Origin: Bin5 sp965220715
GTDB taxonomy: Bacteria; Chloroflexota; Anaerolineae; Caldilineales; Caldilineaceae
Reading direction: 5' to 3'
Length of the DNA stretch: 64,000 nt
Assembly (NCBI GenBank): GCA_965220715.1
Contig: OZ244843.1
Coordinates: forward strand, 4,898,001-4,962,000
Part shown: positions 8,354 to 19,600 of the stretch, in pieces
How positions within the stretch are numbered: position 1 is the first letter of the stretch
Layout: each line of letters begins with the position of its first letter
The notes under the pieces: generated by a model
What the model saw: the letters and a program-made list of their open reading frames with translations, nothing else
Database searches by the model: none
What the model was told of the DNA's origin: nothing
Program-made: the position numbers and the translations under genes

Positions 8354-9120
8354 CTATACTGGAGAGCAGCGTTGTGACGACGCAATCGTTGCAGATGATC
8401 CGCGGCAGCGTAGACCTGCGTTCCTTCCAGAGTTGGGCAGGTTCGAGACAGTTAATGAGCCGACAGACGTTCGATGCGGGGTACGCCATGCACTGTTTTC
8501 TCGCCGGCGTATTCGGAGAGTTGGCACCGCAGCCCTTCCGCTTGATCCTCCCCAGAAGCAGGGGCAACCGACGGGGCGTGTTCTACGGTTATGGCCGCGC
8601 CGACGCGGATGCATTGCGAAGCACGGCCGCGCAGTTTGCCGACCCGCTCCAGGCCCGCGTGCTGCCCAGCGCCAGCCTGGATGGCAAGCCGATGCCCGCG
8701 ACTTGGAAGGCGGGTACACGGTTGGGATTCGAGCTTCTCACCCGCCCCACGGTACGCCGGGCGCGTGGAAACGGGAATCCGGGCGCTGAGATCGACGCCT
8801 TCCAGCGGGAAGCGGAGCGCTATCCACCGGGAGCGATGCCGCGCAGCAGGGAGGAGGTCTATACCGATTGGTTGTCGGAGCAGTTGCAACGCCATGGCGG
8901 GGTGGAGTTGGATTCGGCAAGCCTGGCGTCGTTTCAGCGGACCCGCTCCATGCGGGCGCTGAGACGACGGCCGTTCGAGGGACCAACCGCTCTGTTGCGG
9001 GGAACGGTTACAGTTACTGATGGTGACGATTTCACAAATCTTTTGGGCCGTGGAGTGGGGCGGCACCGTTCGTACGGGTATGGGATGCTGCTGTTGCGTC
9101 CTTTGGGGAAGTCGGCCTGA
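8350..9120 (+). CDS. cas6e: crRNA-processing endoribonuclease Cas6e (CasE)
   Basis: Cas6e cuts the repeat hairpin and stays bound to the 3' end of the crRNA. The ATG at 8350 overlaps the cas5e stop, giving 256 aa. An upstream extension of the frame is a shadow of cas5e. The C-terminal glycine-rich loop GVGRHRSYGYGMLLLRP is diagnostic of the RAMP fold. His residues suited to catalysis occur in the N-terminal half (YAMHCFLAG). It is the last gene of the Cascade block. The array repeat stem (CCCCGC/GCGGGG) is its expected substrate. Confidence 0.92.
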   Translation: MTILESSVVTTQSLQMIRGSVDLRSFQSWAGSRQLMSRQTFDAGYAMHCFLAGVFGELAPQPFRLILPRSRGNRRGVFYGYGRADADALRSTAAQFADPLQARVLPSASLDGKPMPATWKAGTRLGFELLTRPTVRRARGNGNPGAEIDAFQREAERYPPGAMPRSREEVYTDWLSEQLQRHGGVELDSASLASFQRTRSMRALRRRPFEGPTALLRGTVTVTDGDDFTNLLGRGVGRHRSYGYGMLLLRPLGKSA

Positions 9121-9138
9121 CAGATGTAATTGTTTCGC

Positions 9139-9167
9139 TTGAAAGCGCACTTTAACAATTGAATATT
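9139..9167 (+). promoter_or_regulatory. Possible promoter before the solitary repeat and cas1
   Basis: TTGAAA (9139-9144), 17 bp and AATATT (9162-9167, 4/6) point to a start near 9174, just 5 nt before the solitary CRISPR repeat. It could drive cas1-cas2 or may once have served as a leader promoter. Confidence 0.4.
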
Positions 9168-9200
9168 CGTTGTATCCAGGTTTCCCCGCACACGCGGGGA

Positions 9201-9350
9201 CGGGGGTCTGTCCCAAATTTTTGGATGGATGTTGTCTGAATCAGGATTAGAGGATCTTCAGGATTGCAGGCGATCGGTTGATGCCTGTTCAGCGGATCCT
9301 TTTTGCGTCGGTTGAAAGGGCAGGTTGCAAAGGCCCGAAAATTTGGGATG
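9201..9350. mobile_element. MITE-like insertion inside the CRISPR repeat
   Basis: A 150-bp non-coding segment is flanked by 10-bp direct copies of CACGCGGGGA (9191-9200, 9351-9360). Its ends contain an imperfect inverted repeat, TCCCAAATTTTTGG near the left and the complement of TCCCAAATTTTCGG at the right. It carries the second copy of the 50-bp repeat (9269-9319). The extra GGGGGTCTG at the left leaves the exact end uncertain. Confidence 0.55.
9269..9319 (+). repeat. Direct repeat copy 2, between cas6e and cas1
   Basis: Nearly identical to 946-996. It lies inside the MITE-like segment, so the copy at 946 may be a relic of the same element. Confidence 0.75.
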
Positions 9351-9397
9351 CACGCGGGGACAGACCGAATAATTCACAGCATGGTAAAGGGGGAAGA

Positions 9398-10318
9398 ATG
9401 TTAAGGGGAAGACTAGGACTGGAAACGGCACGCATCCCACACGCCGACCGTCATGGCCTGCTGTGGCTGGCCCGGGGCGCTCTCACTGTGCGGGATGGGA
9501 CGCTTCGTTTCGAACGGGACAGTCCGGCCGATTCGAAGAGCCCACTTTCGAGCGGGGAATACGGAATTCCGTTTCAGACACTTTCGATGATCCTGCTTGG
9601 GCCGGGCTCTACGGTGAGCCATGACGCTTTGCGTCTGATGGCACGTCACGGCACTGCGCTGGTTGCGGTGGGTGAGGATGGAGTCCGGTGCTATACGGCG
9701 CCGCCGCTGATGCCGGACAGTTCCGAGATAGCTCGTCGGCAGATGCGGGCCTGGGGTGACCCCGACGGCAGCCGCATCACCATTGCTCGCAGGATGTACG
9801 CGATGCGTTTGGGGGAACTGGTTCCCCATACGGCTATAGACATCTTGCGAGGGATTGAGGGTGCGCGCATGAGGCAAACGTACAAGAACCTGGCCCAGCA
9901 GTACGGCATCCAATGGCGGGGCCGCCGTTATGATCGCAACAAGCCCTTGGCAGCAGATATTCCGAACCAGGCCATCAATCATGCCTCGGTGGCGGTAACC
10001 TCTGCAGCGGTGATTGCGGTCATGGCGGTGGGGGCGATTCCGCAGTTGGGCTTTATTCATGAGCATAGCGGCGACGCCTTTGCGCTGGACATTGCCGATC
10101 TGTTTCGCGACACGGTTTTGCTTCCCGCTGCGTTCAAGTCTGCCAAGGCGGTGATGGCAGACTCGAAACTGGACATCGAAAGGCAGGCACGGAGGACCGC
10201 TGGAGAGATGCTTCGAAGCGAACGGGTGGTCTCGAAGATGATCGACCGCATCAAGAAGCTGTTCGAGGACGTCGATCCTATCGAAGAGTTGCCAGTCGCC
10301 TCGCCCGGCGAGAACTAG
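9398..10318 (+). CDS. cas1: CRISPR integrase Cas1 (type I-E)
   Basis: Cas1 is the catalytic subunit of the Cas1-Cas2 spacer integrase. The ATG at 9398 has AAGGGGGAAG just upstream and gives 306 aa, the normal Cas1e length; the frame extends upstream only into the MITE-like segment. Family features are LLWLARGALTVRDG, SMILLGPGSTVSHDALRLMARHG, GAIPQLGFIHEHSGDAFALD (containing the metal-ligand His and Asp) and DIADLFRDTVLLPAAF. cas2 follows after 10 nt. Confidence 0.95.
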   Translation: MLRGRLGLETARIPHADRHGLLWLARGALTVRDGTLRFERDSPADSKSPLSSGEYGIPFQTLSMILLGPGSTVSHDALRLMARHGTALVAVGEDGVRCYTAPPLMPDSSEIARRQMRAWGDPDGSRITIARRMYAMRLGELVPHTAIDILRGIEGARMRQTYKNLAQQYGIQWRGRRYDRNKPLAADIPNQAINHASVAVTSAAVIAVMAVGAIPQLGFIHEHSGDAFALDIADLFRDTVLLPAAFKSAKAVMADSKLDIERQARRTAGEMLRSERVVSKMIDRIKKLFEDVDPIEELPVASPGEN

Positions 10319-10328
10319 GGGGTAGCAG

Positions 10329-10616
10329 ATGACAGTCGTTGTTACGATCAATGTCGCGGCGCGTTATCGAGGTTTTCTTGCCTCGGCCATGTTGGAGATA
10401 GCGCCCGGCGTATACACGTCGCCAAACATGACAAGCGGCATACGGGGGAGGGTCTGGAAAGTATTGGCTGGGTGGTATGCCGAGATGCAGCAGGGATCGA
10501 TAGTGATGACCTGGAGGGAGCCGTCGGCGGTAGGCGGCCAGCGAATTCAGGTACTGGGAGAGGAGCCGAAGGAGATAGTCGATGCTGACGGGATCTACCT
10601 GGTGAAGTACAATTAA
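10329..10616 (+). CDS. cas2: Cas2 (type I-E, Cas2e)
   Basis: Cas2 forms the central dimer that holds the prespacer between two Cas1 dimers. The protein has 95 aa and opens MTVVVTINVAARYRGFLASA, with VYTSPNMTSGIRGRVWKV and GSIVMTWREP, all typical of the Cas2e branch. Its 3' end contains the likely promoter of the CRISPR array. It is followed 46 nt later by the first repeat. Confidence 0.95.
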   Translation: MTVVVTINVAARYRGFLASAMLEIAPGVYTSPNMTSGIRGRVWKVLAGWYAEMQQGSIVMTWREPSAVGGQRIQVLGEEPKEIVDADGIYLVKYN

Positions 10617-10662
10617 GCGGTAACTCCTTAGCAGAGGTGGAAACAAGTAAAGATCGCTTAGG
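10585..10662 (+). promoter_or_regulatory. Array promoter within cas2 and short leader
   Basis: CTGACG (10585-10590), 17 bp and TACAAT (10608-10613) form a good sigma70-type match that ends inside the cas2 stop region. The predicted start is near 10620. The leader between cas2 and the first repeat is only 46 nt (10617-10662), and no IHF-like AT-rich block was noticed. Confidence 0.55.
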
Positions 10663-13600
10663 GGTTCCCCCGCACACGCGGGGATAGACCGGCGCCGGAC
10701 GTATGGCAGCCGCCGCGACAGGGGGTTCCCCCGCACACGCGGGGATAGACCCTGTTGGCTCGTCAGGACGGTATGTGCGCCAACGGTTCCCCCGCACACG
10801 CGGGGATAGACCGTTTCCTTCCTTTGCAAGTGTAAATCGAAAAACGGTTCCCCCGCACACGCGGGGATAGACCCGTCATCTCGGCATTGGTTGGGTTGGC
10901 GGATGTGGTTCCCCCGCACACGCGGGGATAGACCCTGTGAGGGCCCTCCACGATCGCATCTGCGACAGGTTCCCCCGCACACGCGGGGATAGACCTTCCA
11001 GTAGCCGATACTTAGTTACCGCGTTCATGGTTCCCCCGCACACGCGGGGATAGACCCATACCTCGATCGCCGACACCTGGGTATCCGAGGTTCCCCCGCA
11101 CACGCGGGGATAGACCGCAGACCTTTCTTTGTCCGGCCGCAGCGCCGCCGGTTCCCCCGCACACGCGGGGATAGACCGGAATACCCTGATCTGTGGAATG
11201 AGACACCTGTGGTTCCCCCGCACACGCGGGGATAGACCCCATGCAGCCGCGTTGTGAAAAGGGCAACCGACGGTTCCCCCGCACACGCGGGGATAGACCC
11301 TGAAAAGAGTCTAGGCGATGCCCGGTGGAAGCGGTTCCCCCGCACACGCGGGGATAGACCGCGCATACAGTGACGCCAGCGCCTCCCACAATGGGTTCCC
11401 CCGCACACGCGGGGATAGACCGCCTCCGAGCCATTAGCGGCCACCTGTTCCAGCGGTTCCCCCGCACACGCGGGGATAGACCCACGGTTTGCCCGCCCCG
11501 CAGATTCTTCGAGCAGGTTCCCCCGCACACGCGGGGATAGACCCGTTACATGGCTGATCCCCATCCTAACCCATCCGGTTCCCCCGCACACGCGGGGATA
11601 GACCGCGGGCGGTCATGGTAGCGTTCGGCCCACCAATGGTTCCCCCGCACACGCGGGGATAGACCTGAGACGGCGATCTCCACGTCGGCTGAGAAGATGG
11701 TTCCCCCGCACACGCGGGGATAGACCCCCTGAGACGATTTCGGGCTGGTTCGAGACGGCGGTTCCCCCGCACACGCGGGGATAGACCGCGTGATTGCGCC
11801 ATCATCGCGGTACAACCACCGGTTCCCCCGCACACGCGGGGATAGACCCTGGCAGATCGACATTGACGGTCTCCCTGTAGTGGTTCCCCCGCACACGCGG
11901 GGATAGACCTCACGCAGTTATACGGAATGCATCGACGGCCAGGGTTCCCCCGCACACGCGGGGATAGACCTCTCGCCCCGCATCCCCCTATAGCTGGACA
12001 TGGGGTTCCCCCGCACACGCGGGGATAGACCCTTACCGCTACATCGGAGACTACCTCGGTAGAAGGTTCCCCCGCACACGCGGGGATAGACCCATCGTGC
12101 CGGTGGTGGTGGCGGCCTTCACTGCGGTTCCCCCGCACACGCGGGGATAGACCTATCGTGACGTGGGCGACCGCTGCGGTCGACTGGGTTCCCCCGCACA
12201 CGCGGGGATAGACCTTTCGTTTGGAGCGTCGGCCCACTAGTCGGCGCGGTTCCCCCGCACACGCGGGGATAGACCTGCTTATCCAGAAGATTCATAAGGT
12301 CATACGCCGGTTCCCCCGCACACGCGGGGATAGACCCCGCTATTTCGGCCTCAAGACGGCTGTACGTTCGGTTCCCCCGCACACGCGGGGATAGACCGAT
12401 ATTTCTGATCGTGATCTTCCCGCAGTTGCGGGTTCCCCCGCACACGCGGGGATAGACCTCCTGGATTCCAGAACAGGAATCGACATCAGCAGGTTCCCCC
12501 GCACACGCGGGGATAGACCCCGCCCCAGTAAAAGGAGAAACCTCATGGCCAGGGTTCCCCCGCACACGCGGGGATAGACCATCTTCCATTACGACGTCAG
12601 GGGACATCGCCGTGGTTCCCCCGCACACGCGGGGATAGACCCTGGAGCGCCAGACCGCCGGACACATGCAGAAGGGTTCCCCCGCACACGCGGGGATAGA
12701 CCGTCCCAGACACCGGCTTTGAACCAGTTACGGATGGTTCCCCCGCACACGCGGGGATAGACCCTGCGCGGCGACAATGGTGCTGAAGTCTTCTACGGTT
12801 CCCCCGCACACGCGGGGATAGACCGTGCGTACCCGGCGATCCTTCCACTTGGTGAACGGTTCCCCCGCACACGCGGGGATAGACCCACCCACTGTGGCAT
12901 CCTCGACGAGCTGCACGAGGTTCCCCCGCACACGCGGGGATAGACCTTGGCCGCAATCGTCAACTCGCGGTCCGGAAGCGGTTCCCCCGCACACGCGGGG
13001 ATAGACCGGTTATCGAAGTCGTCGTATCGTCCGCCACCGCGGTTCCCCCGCACACGCGGGGATAGACCTCAGGTCAAAGACCCGTGGACGGGGGAGGGGT
13101 AGGTTCCCCCGCACACGCGGGGATAGACCGCGTTGGTGAAGTCGGTCAACGCCCGAATAGCTGGTTCCCCCGCACACGCGGGGATAGACCCTGGACGAAT
13201 CGGAAGTCACGTGGAGCACCGTCGGTTCCCCCGCACACGCGGGGATAGACCTTTCTCATTGTACGGAGACACAACCGACACCTTGGTTCCCCCGCACACG
13301 CGGGGATAGACCCGACCGCGGCACCGATGAGAATGGCTGGCTGTGGGTTCCCCCGCACACGCGGGGATAGACCGCTGGTATTGCGGACGGCGGCCGCGGA
13401 CGCTATGGTTCCCCCGCACACGCGGGGATAGACCTTCTGTTCTTACGTGCCCGGCGGCTCCCCCTTGGGTTCCCCCGCACACGCGGGGATAGACCTCGGG
13501 ATCAGCGGGAAGCGTTGCGGTTATTGTCGGTTCCCCCGCACACGCGGGGATAGACCCTTTGACTGGGTAGTACTGTTCCGCGCAGACTCGGTTCCCCCGC

Positions 13601-16600
13601 ACACGCGGGGATAGACCTCCGCCGGTTAAGGCGGCAATGGGGCGGGCGGCGGTTCCCCCGCACACGCGGGGATAGACCCTTGCGGTATTCGCTCCACGTC
13701 ATTGTCTGCGCGGTTCCCCCGCACACGCGGGGATAGACCGTTGTCCACGGGCCGAATCAATCCCACCAATAGGGTTCCCCCGCACACGCGGGGATAGACC
13801 CGTAAGGGATTTTCGCAATCGCCGTCTGCTGGCGGTTCCCCCGCACACGCGGGGATAGACCGTCGGCTCCGAATCGTCCAGTTCGGGGAATAGCGGTTCC
13901 CCCGCACACGCGGGGATAGACCCGAGGCGTGGCTGGACGGACGGCTGCGCGGCCTGGTTCCCCCGCACACGCGGGGATAGACCTCATATTTACCATAGCC
14001 AGCGGAGTTCCATCCAGGTTCCCCCGCACACGCGGGGATAGACCCGATACCTATTTCCCCGGCGATGCCCTTGTACGGGTTCCCCCGCACACGCGGGGAT
14101 AGACCCGACTTGTCGCCGTCCCAGTCGACCAGCAGGGCGGTTCCCCCGCACACGCGGGGATAGACCTCCGTATTGGGCACGGCAGTTTATGATAAACCAG
14201 GTTCCCCCGCACACGCGGGGATAGACCCAAGATTGCTCAACGCTCCTACATTTGCAGGATGGTTCCCCCGCACACGCGGGGATAGACCCCTGACTTCGAG
14301 CTGGCGCCCAGTCAGAACCGCGGTTCCCCCGCACACGCGGGGATAGACCCGGTGATTCCGTCTGGGGGGTCCGTTGATGCCAGGTTCCCCCGCACACGCG
14401 GGGATAGACCGACACCGTTGCAGGCCATACGCCAGGCGAAAGCGGTTCCCCCGCACACGCGGGGATAGACCTATACAATGTCACACTCATAGTACAGGAT
14501 GAGGGGTTCCCCCGCACACGCGGGGATAGACCCTATAGCGGGCGGCCTGAGCCGTGTTCAGGGATGGTTCCCCCGCACACGCGGGGATAGACCTGGATAA
14601 GTTCCTGTATGGGGACGGAGTTGGCCGGTTCCCCCGCACACGCGGGGATAGACCTTAGAGAATTGTGGCGCATTCTCATGTTCGGGAGGTTCCCCCGCAC
14701 ACGCGGGGATAGACCCTGGTGGCGGCCAATCCGCTGTTGCGCTTCACCGGTTCCCCCGCACACGCGGGGATAGACCTATTTATGCCGCGCTTTCGGAGTC
14801 GTCGATTTAGGTTCCCCCGCACACGCGGGGATAGACCTCCGATAGCAGTAGCGGATCGGATAGCTCTACGGGTTCCCCCGCACACGCGGGGATAGACCTT
14901 TCTCGCAGAGCAAGAACGACGTTCGCACCATGGTTCCCCCGCACACGCGGGGATAGACCCTCGCGTTCGTCGCCCACGGTCCACGTGCGCACGGTTCCCC
15001 CGCACACGCGGGGATAGACCGCCGTGCTCATGGTGCGCGAGAAGGACGCCGACGGTTCCCCCGCACACGCGGGGATAGACCCCAAGCGCAAAGGGCAGAT
15101 CGCATCATCGAAGCGGTTCCCCCGCACACGCGGGGATAGACCGGGCATGGAACGCATGCAAGAACTGGCGCAACTGGTTCCCCCGCACACGCGGGGATAG
15201 ACCCCTTCCTTTCTGCACACGGTTCCAGTAGCGGATGGTTCCCCCGCACACGCGGGGATAGACCTTTCAGTGCTGCCTCAGTAACCGCTGCTGGCCCGGT
15301 TCCCCCGCACACGCGGGGATAGACCTCATTGACGACGGCAACCTTGCTGCCATGCACCGGTTCCCCCGCACACGCGGGGATAGACCCTCGTTCGGGGTCG
15401 GCGCCGCACCGCATATTCCGGTTCCCCCGCACACGCGGGGATAGACCCGTGGAATACCAACGGGCAGAGAATCATGGTCGGGTTCCCCCGCACACGCGGG
15501 GATAGACCGCGCCGAAAGACACAGTGGAGACGAACGATGGAGGTTCCCCCGCACACGCGGGGATAGACCTCATGTCAACCCTGTGATATTGTGGTGGACA
15601 TGGGTTCCCCCGCACACGCGGGGATAGACCCTATCCACCCATCTTTATCCAGGTCCCACTCATGGTTCCCCCGCACACGCGGGGATAGACCCCGTTCGGG
15701 GGCATGGCCGGTCTGCTCTGCTATGGTTCCCCCGCACACGCGGGGATAGACCCTCCTCATTTTAGCGCGCTCCGGATGATTCAAAGGTTCCCCCGCACAC
15801 GCGGGGATAGACCTCAGGAACCGGAAACGCTCTCCCCATCCTACAAGGTTCCCCCGCACACGCGGGGATAGACCGTCGAGGATCAGATCGAAGAGTGGTT
15901 AGATGATGGTTCCCCCGCACACGCGGGGATAGACCTTTCCATCTGGCCTGCGATTTCGTACACGGCCCGGTTCCCCCGCACACGCGGGGATAGACCTTTG
16001 GAGGTGGAGACGGAAGTCACCAGAAGCGCGGTTCCCCCGCACACGCGGGGATAGACCCCTGCCTACGGGCGCAACGTTCACAGAGGCCACGGTTCCCCCG
16101 CACACGCGGGGATAGACCCTAGGGAACTCCTGCCAATCTGAATCAGCGAGAGGTTCCCCCGCACACGCGGGGATAGACCTTTGGTGTCTGTGCCGTCCGG
16201 CGGAATCGTTTTGGTTCCCCCGCACACGCGGGGATAGACCCGCAGACACGGATAACAAACGGAAGTCATGAGCGGTTCCCCCGCACACGCGGGGATAGAC
16301 CGATTCGTGAGCTAGACCTGGCGCTCCCTCCTCAGGTTCCCCCGCACACGCGGGGATAGACCGGCGTCTGCACCCTTCCGGCGCATTATATCTGCGGTTC
16401 CCCCGCACACGCGGGGATAGACCGAGTGCAGGTGAACGTCAGGGCCGAACTTGAGGGGTTCCCCCGCACACGCGGGGATAGACCTCCTTTCTCGGTTTCA
16501 AAGTTCATTCGCCGCCGGGTTCCCCCGCACACGCGGGGATAGACCTTATTTCCACCCAAGGAATACCCTGGCCTGTGGGGTTCCCCCGCACACGCGGGGA

Positions 16601-19600
16601 TAGACCATATCCCAGGCTCCATTTCATAGCACCAGTCGCGGTTCCCCCGCACACGCGGGGATAGACCTCTAGGGTGGTGCGCTGATTTTCCTCGGGCCGG
16701 GGTTCCCCCGCACACGCGGGGATAGACCTCAAGAAGAGCACACATAGGCAAGGCATGGCGTGGTTCCCCCGCACACGCGGGGATAGACCGTATTGGTCCC
16801 AATGATACCAAAATCAGCATCAGGTTCCCCCGCACACGCGGGGATAGACCGTAAGGGCACATGGGTGTTTCCAGTGTGGGTTGGGTTCCCCCGCACACGC
16901 GGGGATAGACCGCAGGAGTACGGATTGTGAAAGGGGGGAAGTGAGGTTCCCCCGCACACGCGGGGATAGACCTCGGTTACTTGTCGGCCTGCGCGCTGCG
17001 AAGCGGGTTCCCCCGCACACGCGGGGATAGACCTCAGGGCAGCAGTCTTGAGCGTATCGAAGATATGGTTCCCCCGCACACGCGGGGATAGACCGCCCTT
17101 TTGAACGCCTGCGCCTCCTTTCCTGTTGGTTCCCCCGCACACGCGGGGATAGACCGTGGACGATTCCTAGCGGAAATTTCTACATTGAGGTTCCCCCGCA
17201 CACGCGGGGATAGACCTTATCCGCCTGTACGCCGCGCCAACGCGCAAGGGGTTCCCCCGCACACGCGGGGATAGACCGTAGAGCGCGAGGGACTTGGTGG
17301 GCCGTGTCAGGGTTCCCCCGCACACGCGGGGATAGACCCGCTTAGGCATAGCGGGAGTAGATATCTTGAGGGGTTCCCCCGCACACGCGGGGATAGACCT
17401 TTCCAACGCCGAGGTCGACGTGCTGGCGATCAGGTTCCCCCGCACACGCGGGGATAGACCCCAGCCTATTTCATCTTCGTGCGCATCGCAATAGGTTCCC
17501 CCGCACACGCGGGGATAGACCCGTGCCCGATTTGTCTTTGCAGTGGGAAGAGCGGGTTCCCCCGCACACGCGGGGATAGACCCTGTCCGGCGCTGTTGTT
17601 CATGCGGCTGTTTCTGGTTCCCCCGCACACGCGGGGATAGACCTATTTATGCCGCGCTTTCGGAGTCGTCGATTTAGGTTCCCCCGCACACGCGGGGATA
17701 GACCTGGTCATTGCGGTGTCTCCGTGGTGTAGGCCAAGGTTCCCCCGCACACGCGGGGATAGACCTCCTCCTGGTTTGGTCACGAGAGTTCACGTCACGG
17801 TTCCCCCGCACACGCGGGGATAGACCCATGAGCAAATACTATCGTTCGCTCGCTATGGCGGTTCCCCCGCACACGCGGGGATAGACCCAGCCCGTCTCCG
17901 ATGTATCCACCATCCTCTATGGTTCCCCCGCACACGCGGGGATAGACCGTTGCCGGCGGGCTCGTTGACGGTGTCGATCCAGGTTCCCCCGCACACGCGG
18001 GGATAGACCTTTGGTCTGGTCTTCGGGGCTGATGTTGAAGCTGGTTCCCCCGCACACGCGGGGATAGACCTCCATGTCAGGACTCGCCATCGCCATCGTC
18101 AGCGGTTCCCCCGCACACGCGGGGATAGACCCATGATCGTCACCGTCACCATCCCGCTTGACATGGTTCCCCCGCACACGCGGGGATAGACCCATCTGCT
18201 GGGCATCCCGCATGGCATCATCCATGGTTCCCCCGCACACGCGGGGATAGACCTTCACCCTGACCTCTGAGGTTACGGATTCGCTAGGTTCCCCCGCACA
18301 CGCGGGGATAGACCGATTGCCAAAGCGAAGCTTGCGCTTGTTACAAGGGTTCCCCCGCACACGCGGGGATAGACCGCACCATCCCACGATCATCGGGCGT
18401 ATCGATGAGGTTCCCCCGCACACGCGGGGATAGACCCTGGAGTTACACCAGAAAGGGGAGAAAATGAACGGTTCCCCCGCACACGCGGGGATAGACCCCC
18501 GATCATTGCAGGCAACGCCAGCTTTTACTAGGTTCCCCCGCACACGCGGGGATAGACCGTACGCAGCCTTATACCCATCCCCAGCACAACTGGTTCCCCC
18601 GCACACGCGGGGATAGACCTCACGTGGCCGCATATTTTTGAACAGTTGGACGGGTTCCCCCGCACACGCGGGGATAGACCTCTCCACTCCCATTTCCCGC
18701 ATCGCCATCGCAAGGTTCCCCCGCACACGCGGGGATAGACCGCTACACAATCAGTTGCACGGTGACGGATAGCCGGCTCCCCCGCACACGCGGGGATAGA
18801 CCTTCGGACGGGGACTTTTCGTCCATATTACATCCGGTTCCCCCGCACACGCGGGGATAGACCTGTCATACTGAGCTATGTGCTTAATCTCCATCTGGTT
18901 CCCCCGCACACGCGGGGATAGACCCATCGCAGCTGTCGCCAACGGAGCGAATAGCATGGTTCCCCCGCACACGCGGGGATAGACCGGCAACGGGAGAGGT
19001 CAGGCGCATCTTTGGCACGGTTCCCCCGCACACGCGGGGATAGACCTTTGCGAAGTGTCGCCTGCCCGCCCCCACACTGGGTTCCCCCGCACACGCGGGG
19101 ATAGACCCCCCGACAACAACGCGGAGGACAACCTGGCCGCGGTTTCCCCGCACACGCGGGGATAGACCCTTCAGTCGCAGCAGGCGGGCCGGCGGGAAGC
19201 GGGTTTCCCCGCACACGCGGGGATAGACCTTCCAGTCCGATTTCAGCGTCTCGGCTACAGCGGGTTCCCCCGCACACGCGGGGATAGACCCCGAGAAGGG
19301 ATTCATGCAGGCGGTGATCGACCGGTTCCCCCGCACACGCGGGGATAGACCCGCTGCTATCGCCATTGCGCTGTACGACAAGTAGGTTCCCCCGCACACG
19401 CGGGGATAGACCCGATGCGCATGAGGGGCCAGACGGAGATTTGCAGGTTCCCCCGCACACGCGGGGATAGACCGCGAAAGGAGAAGTGGAAATGGGCGAG
19501 CAAGTGGGTTCCCCCGCACACGCGGGGATAGACCGCGAAAGGAGAAGTGGAAATGGGCGAGCAAGTGGGTTCCCCCGCACACGCGGGGATAGACCAAATA

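Larger units (their letters stand above)
9179..9365 (+). repeat. Solitary type I-E CRISPR repeat, split by an insertion
   Basis: Bases 9179-9200 match the first 22 nt of the array repeat with one change (GGTTTCCCC, the same variant found at 19141 and 19202). Bases 9351-9365 (CACGCGGGGACAGAC, plus the following C) match the repeat end. The shared CACGCGGGGA occurs on both sides of the inserted segment. The repeat has the same orientation as the main array. Confidence 0.7.
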
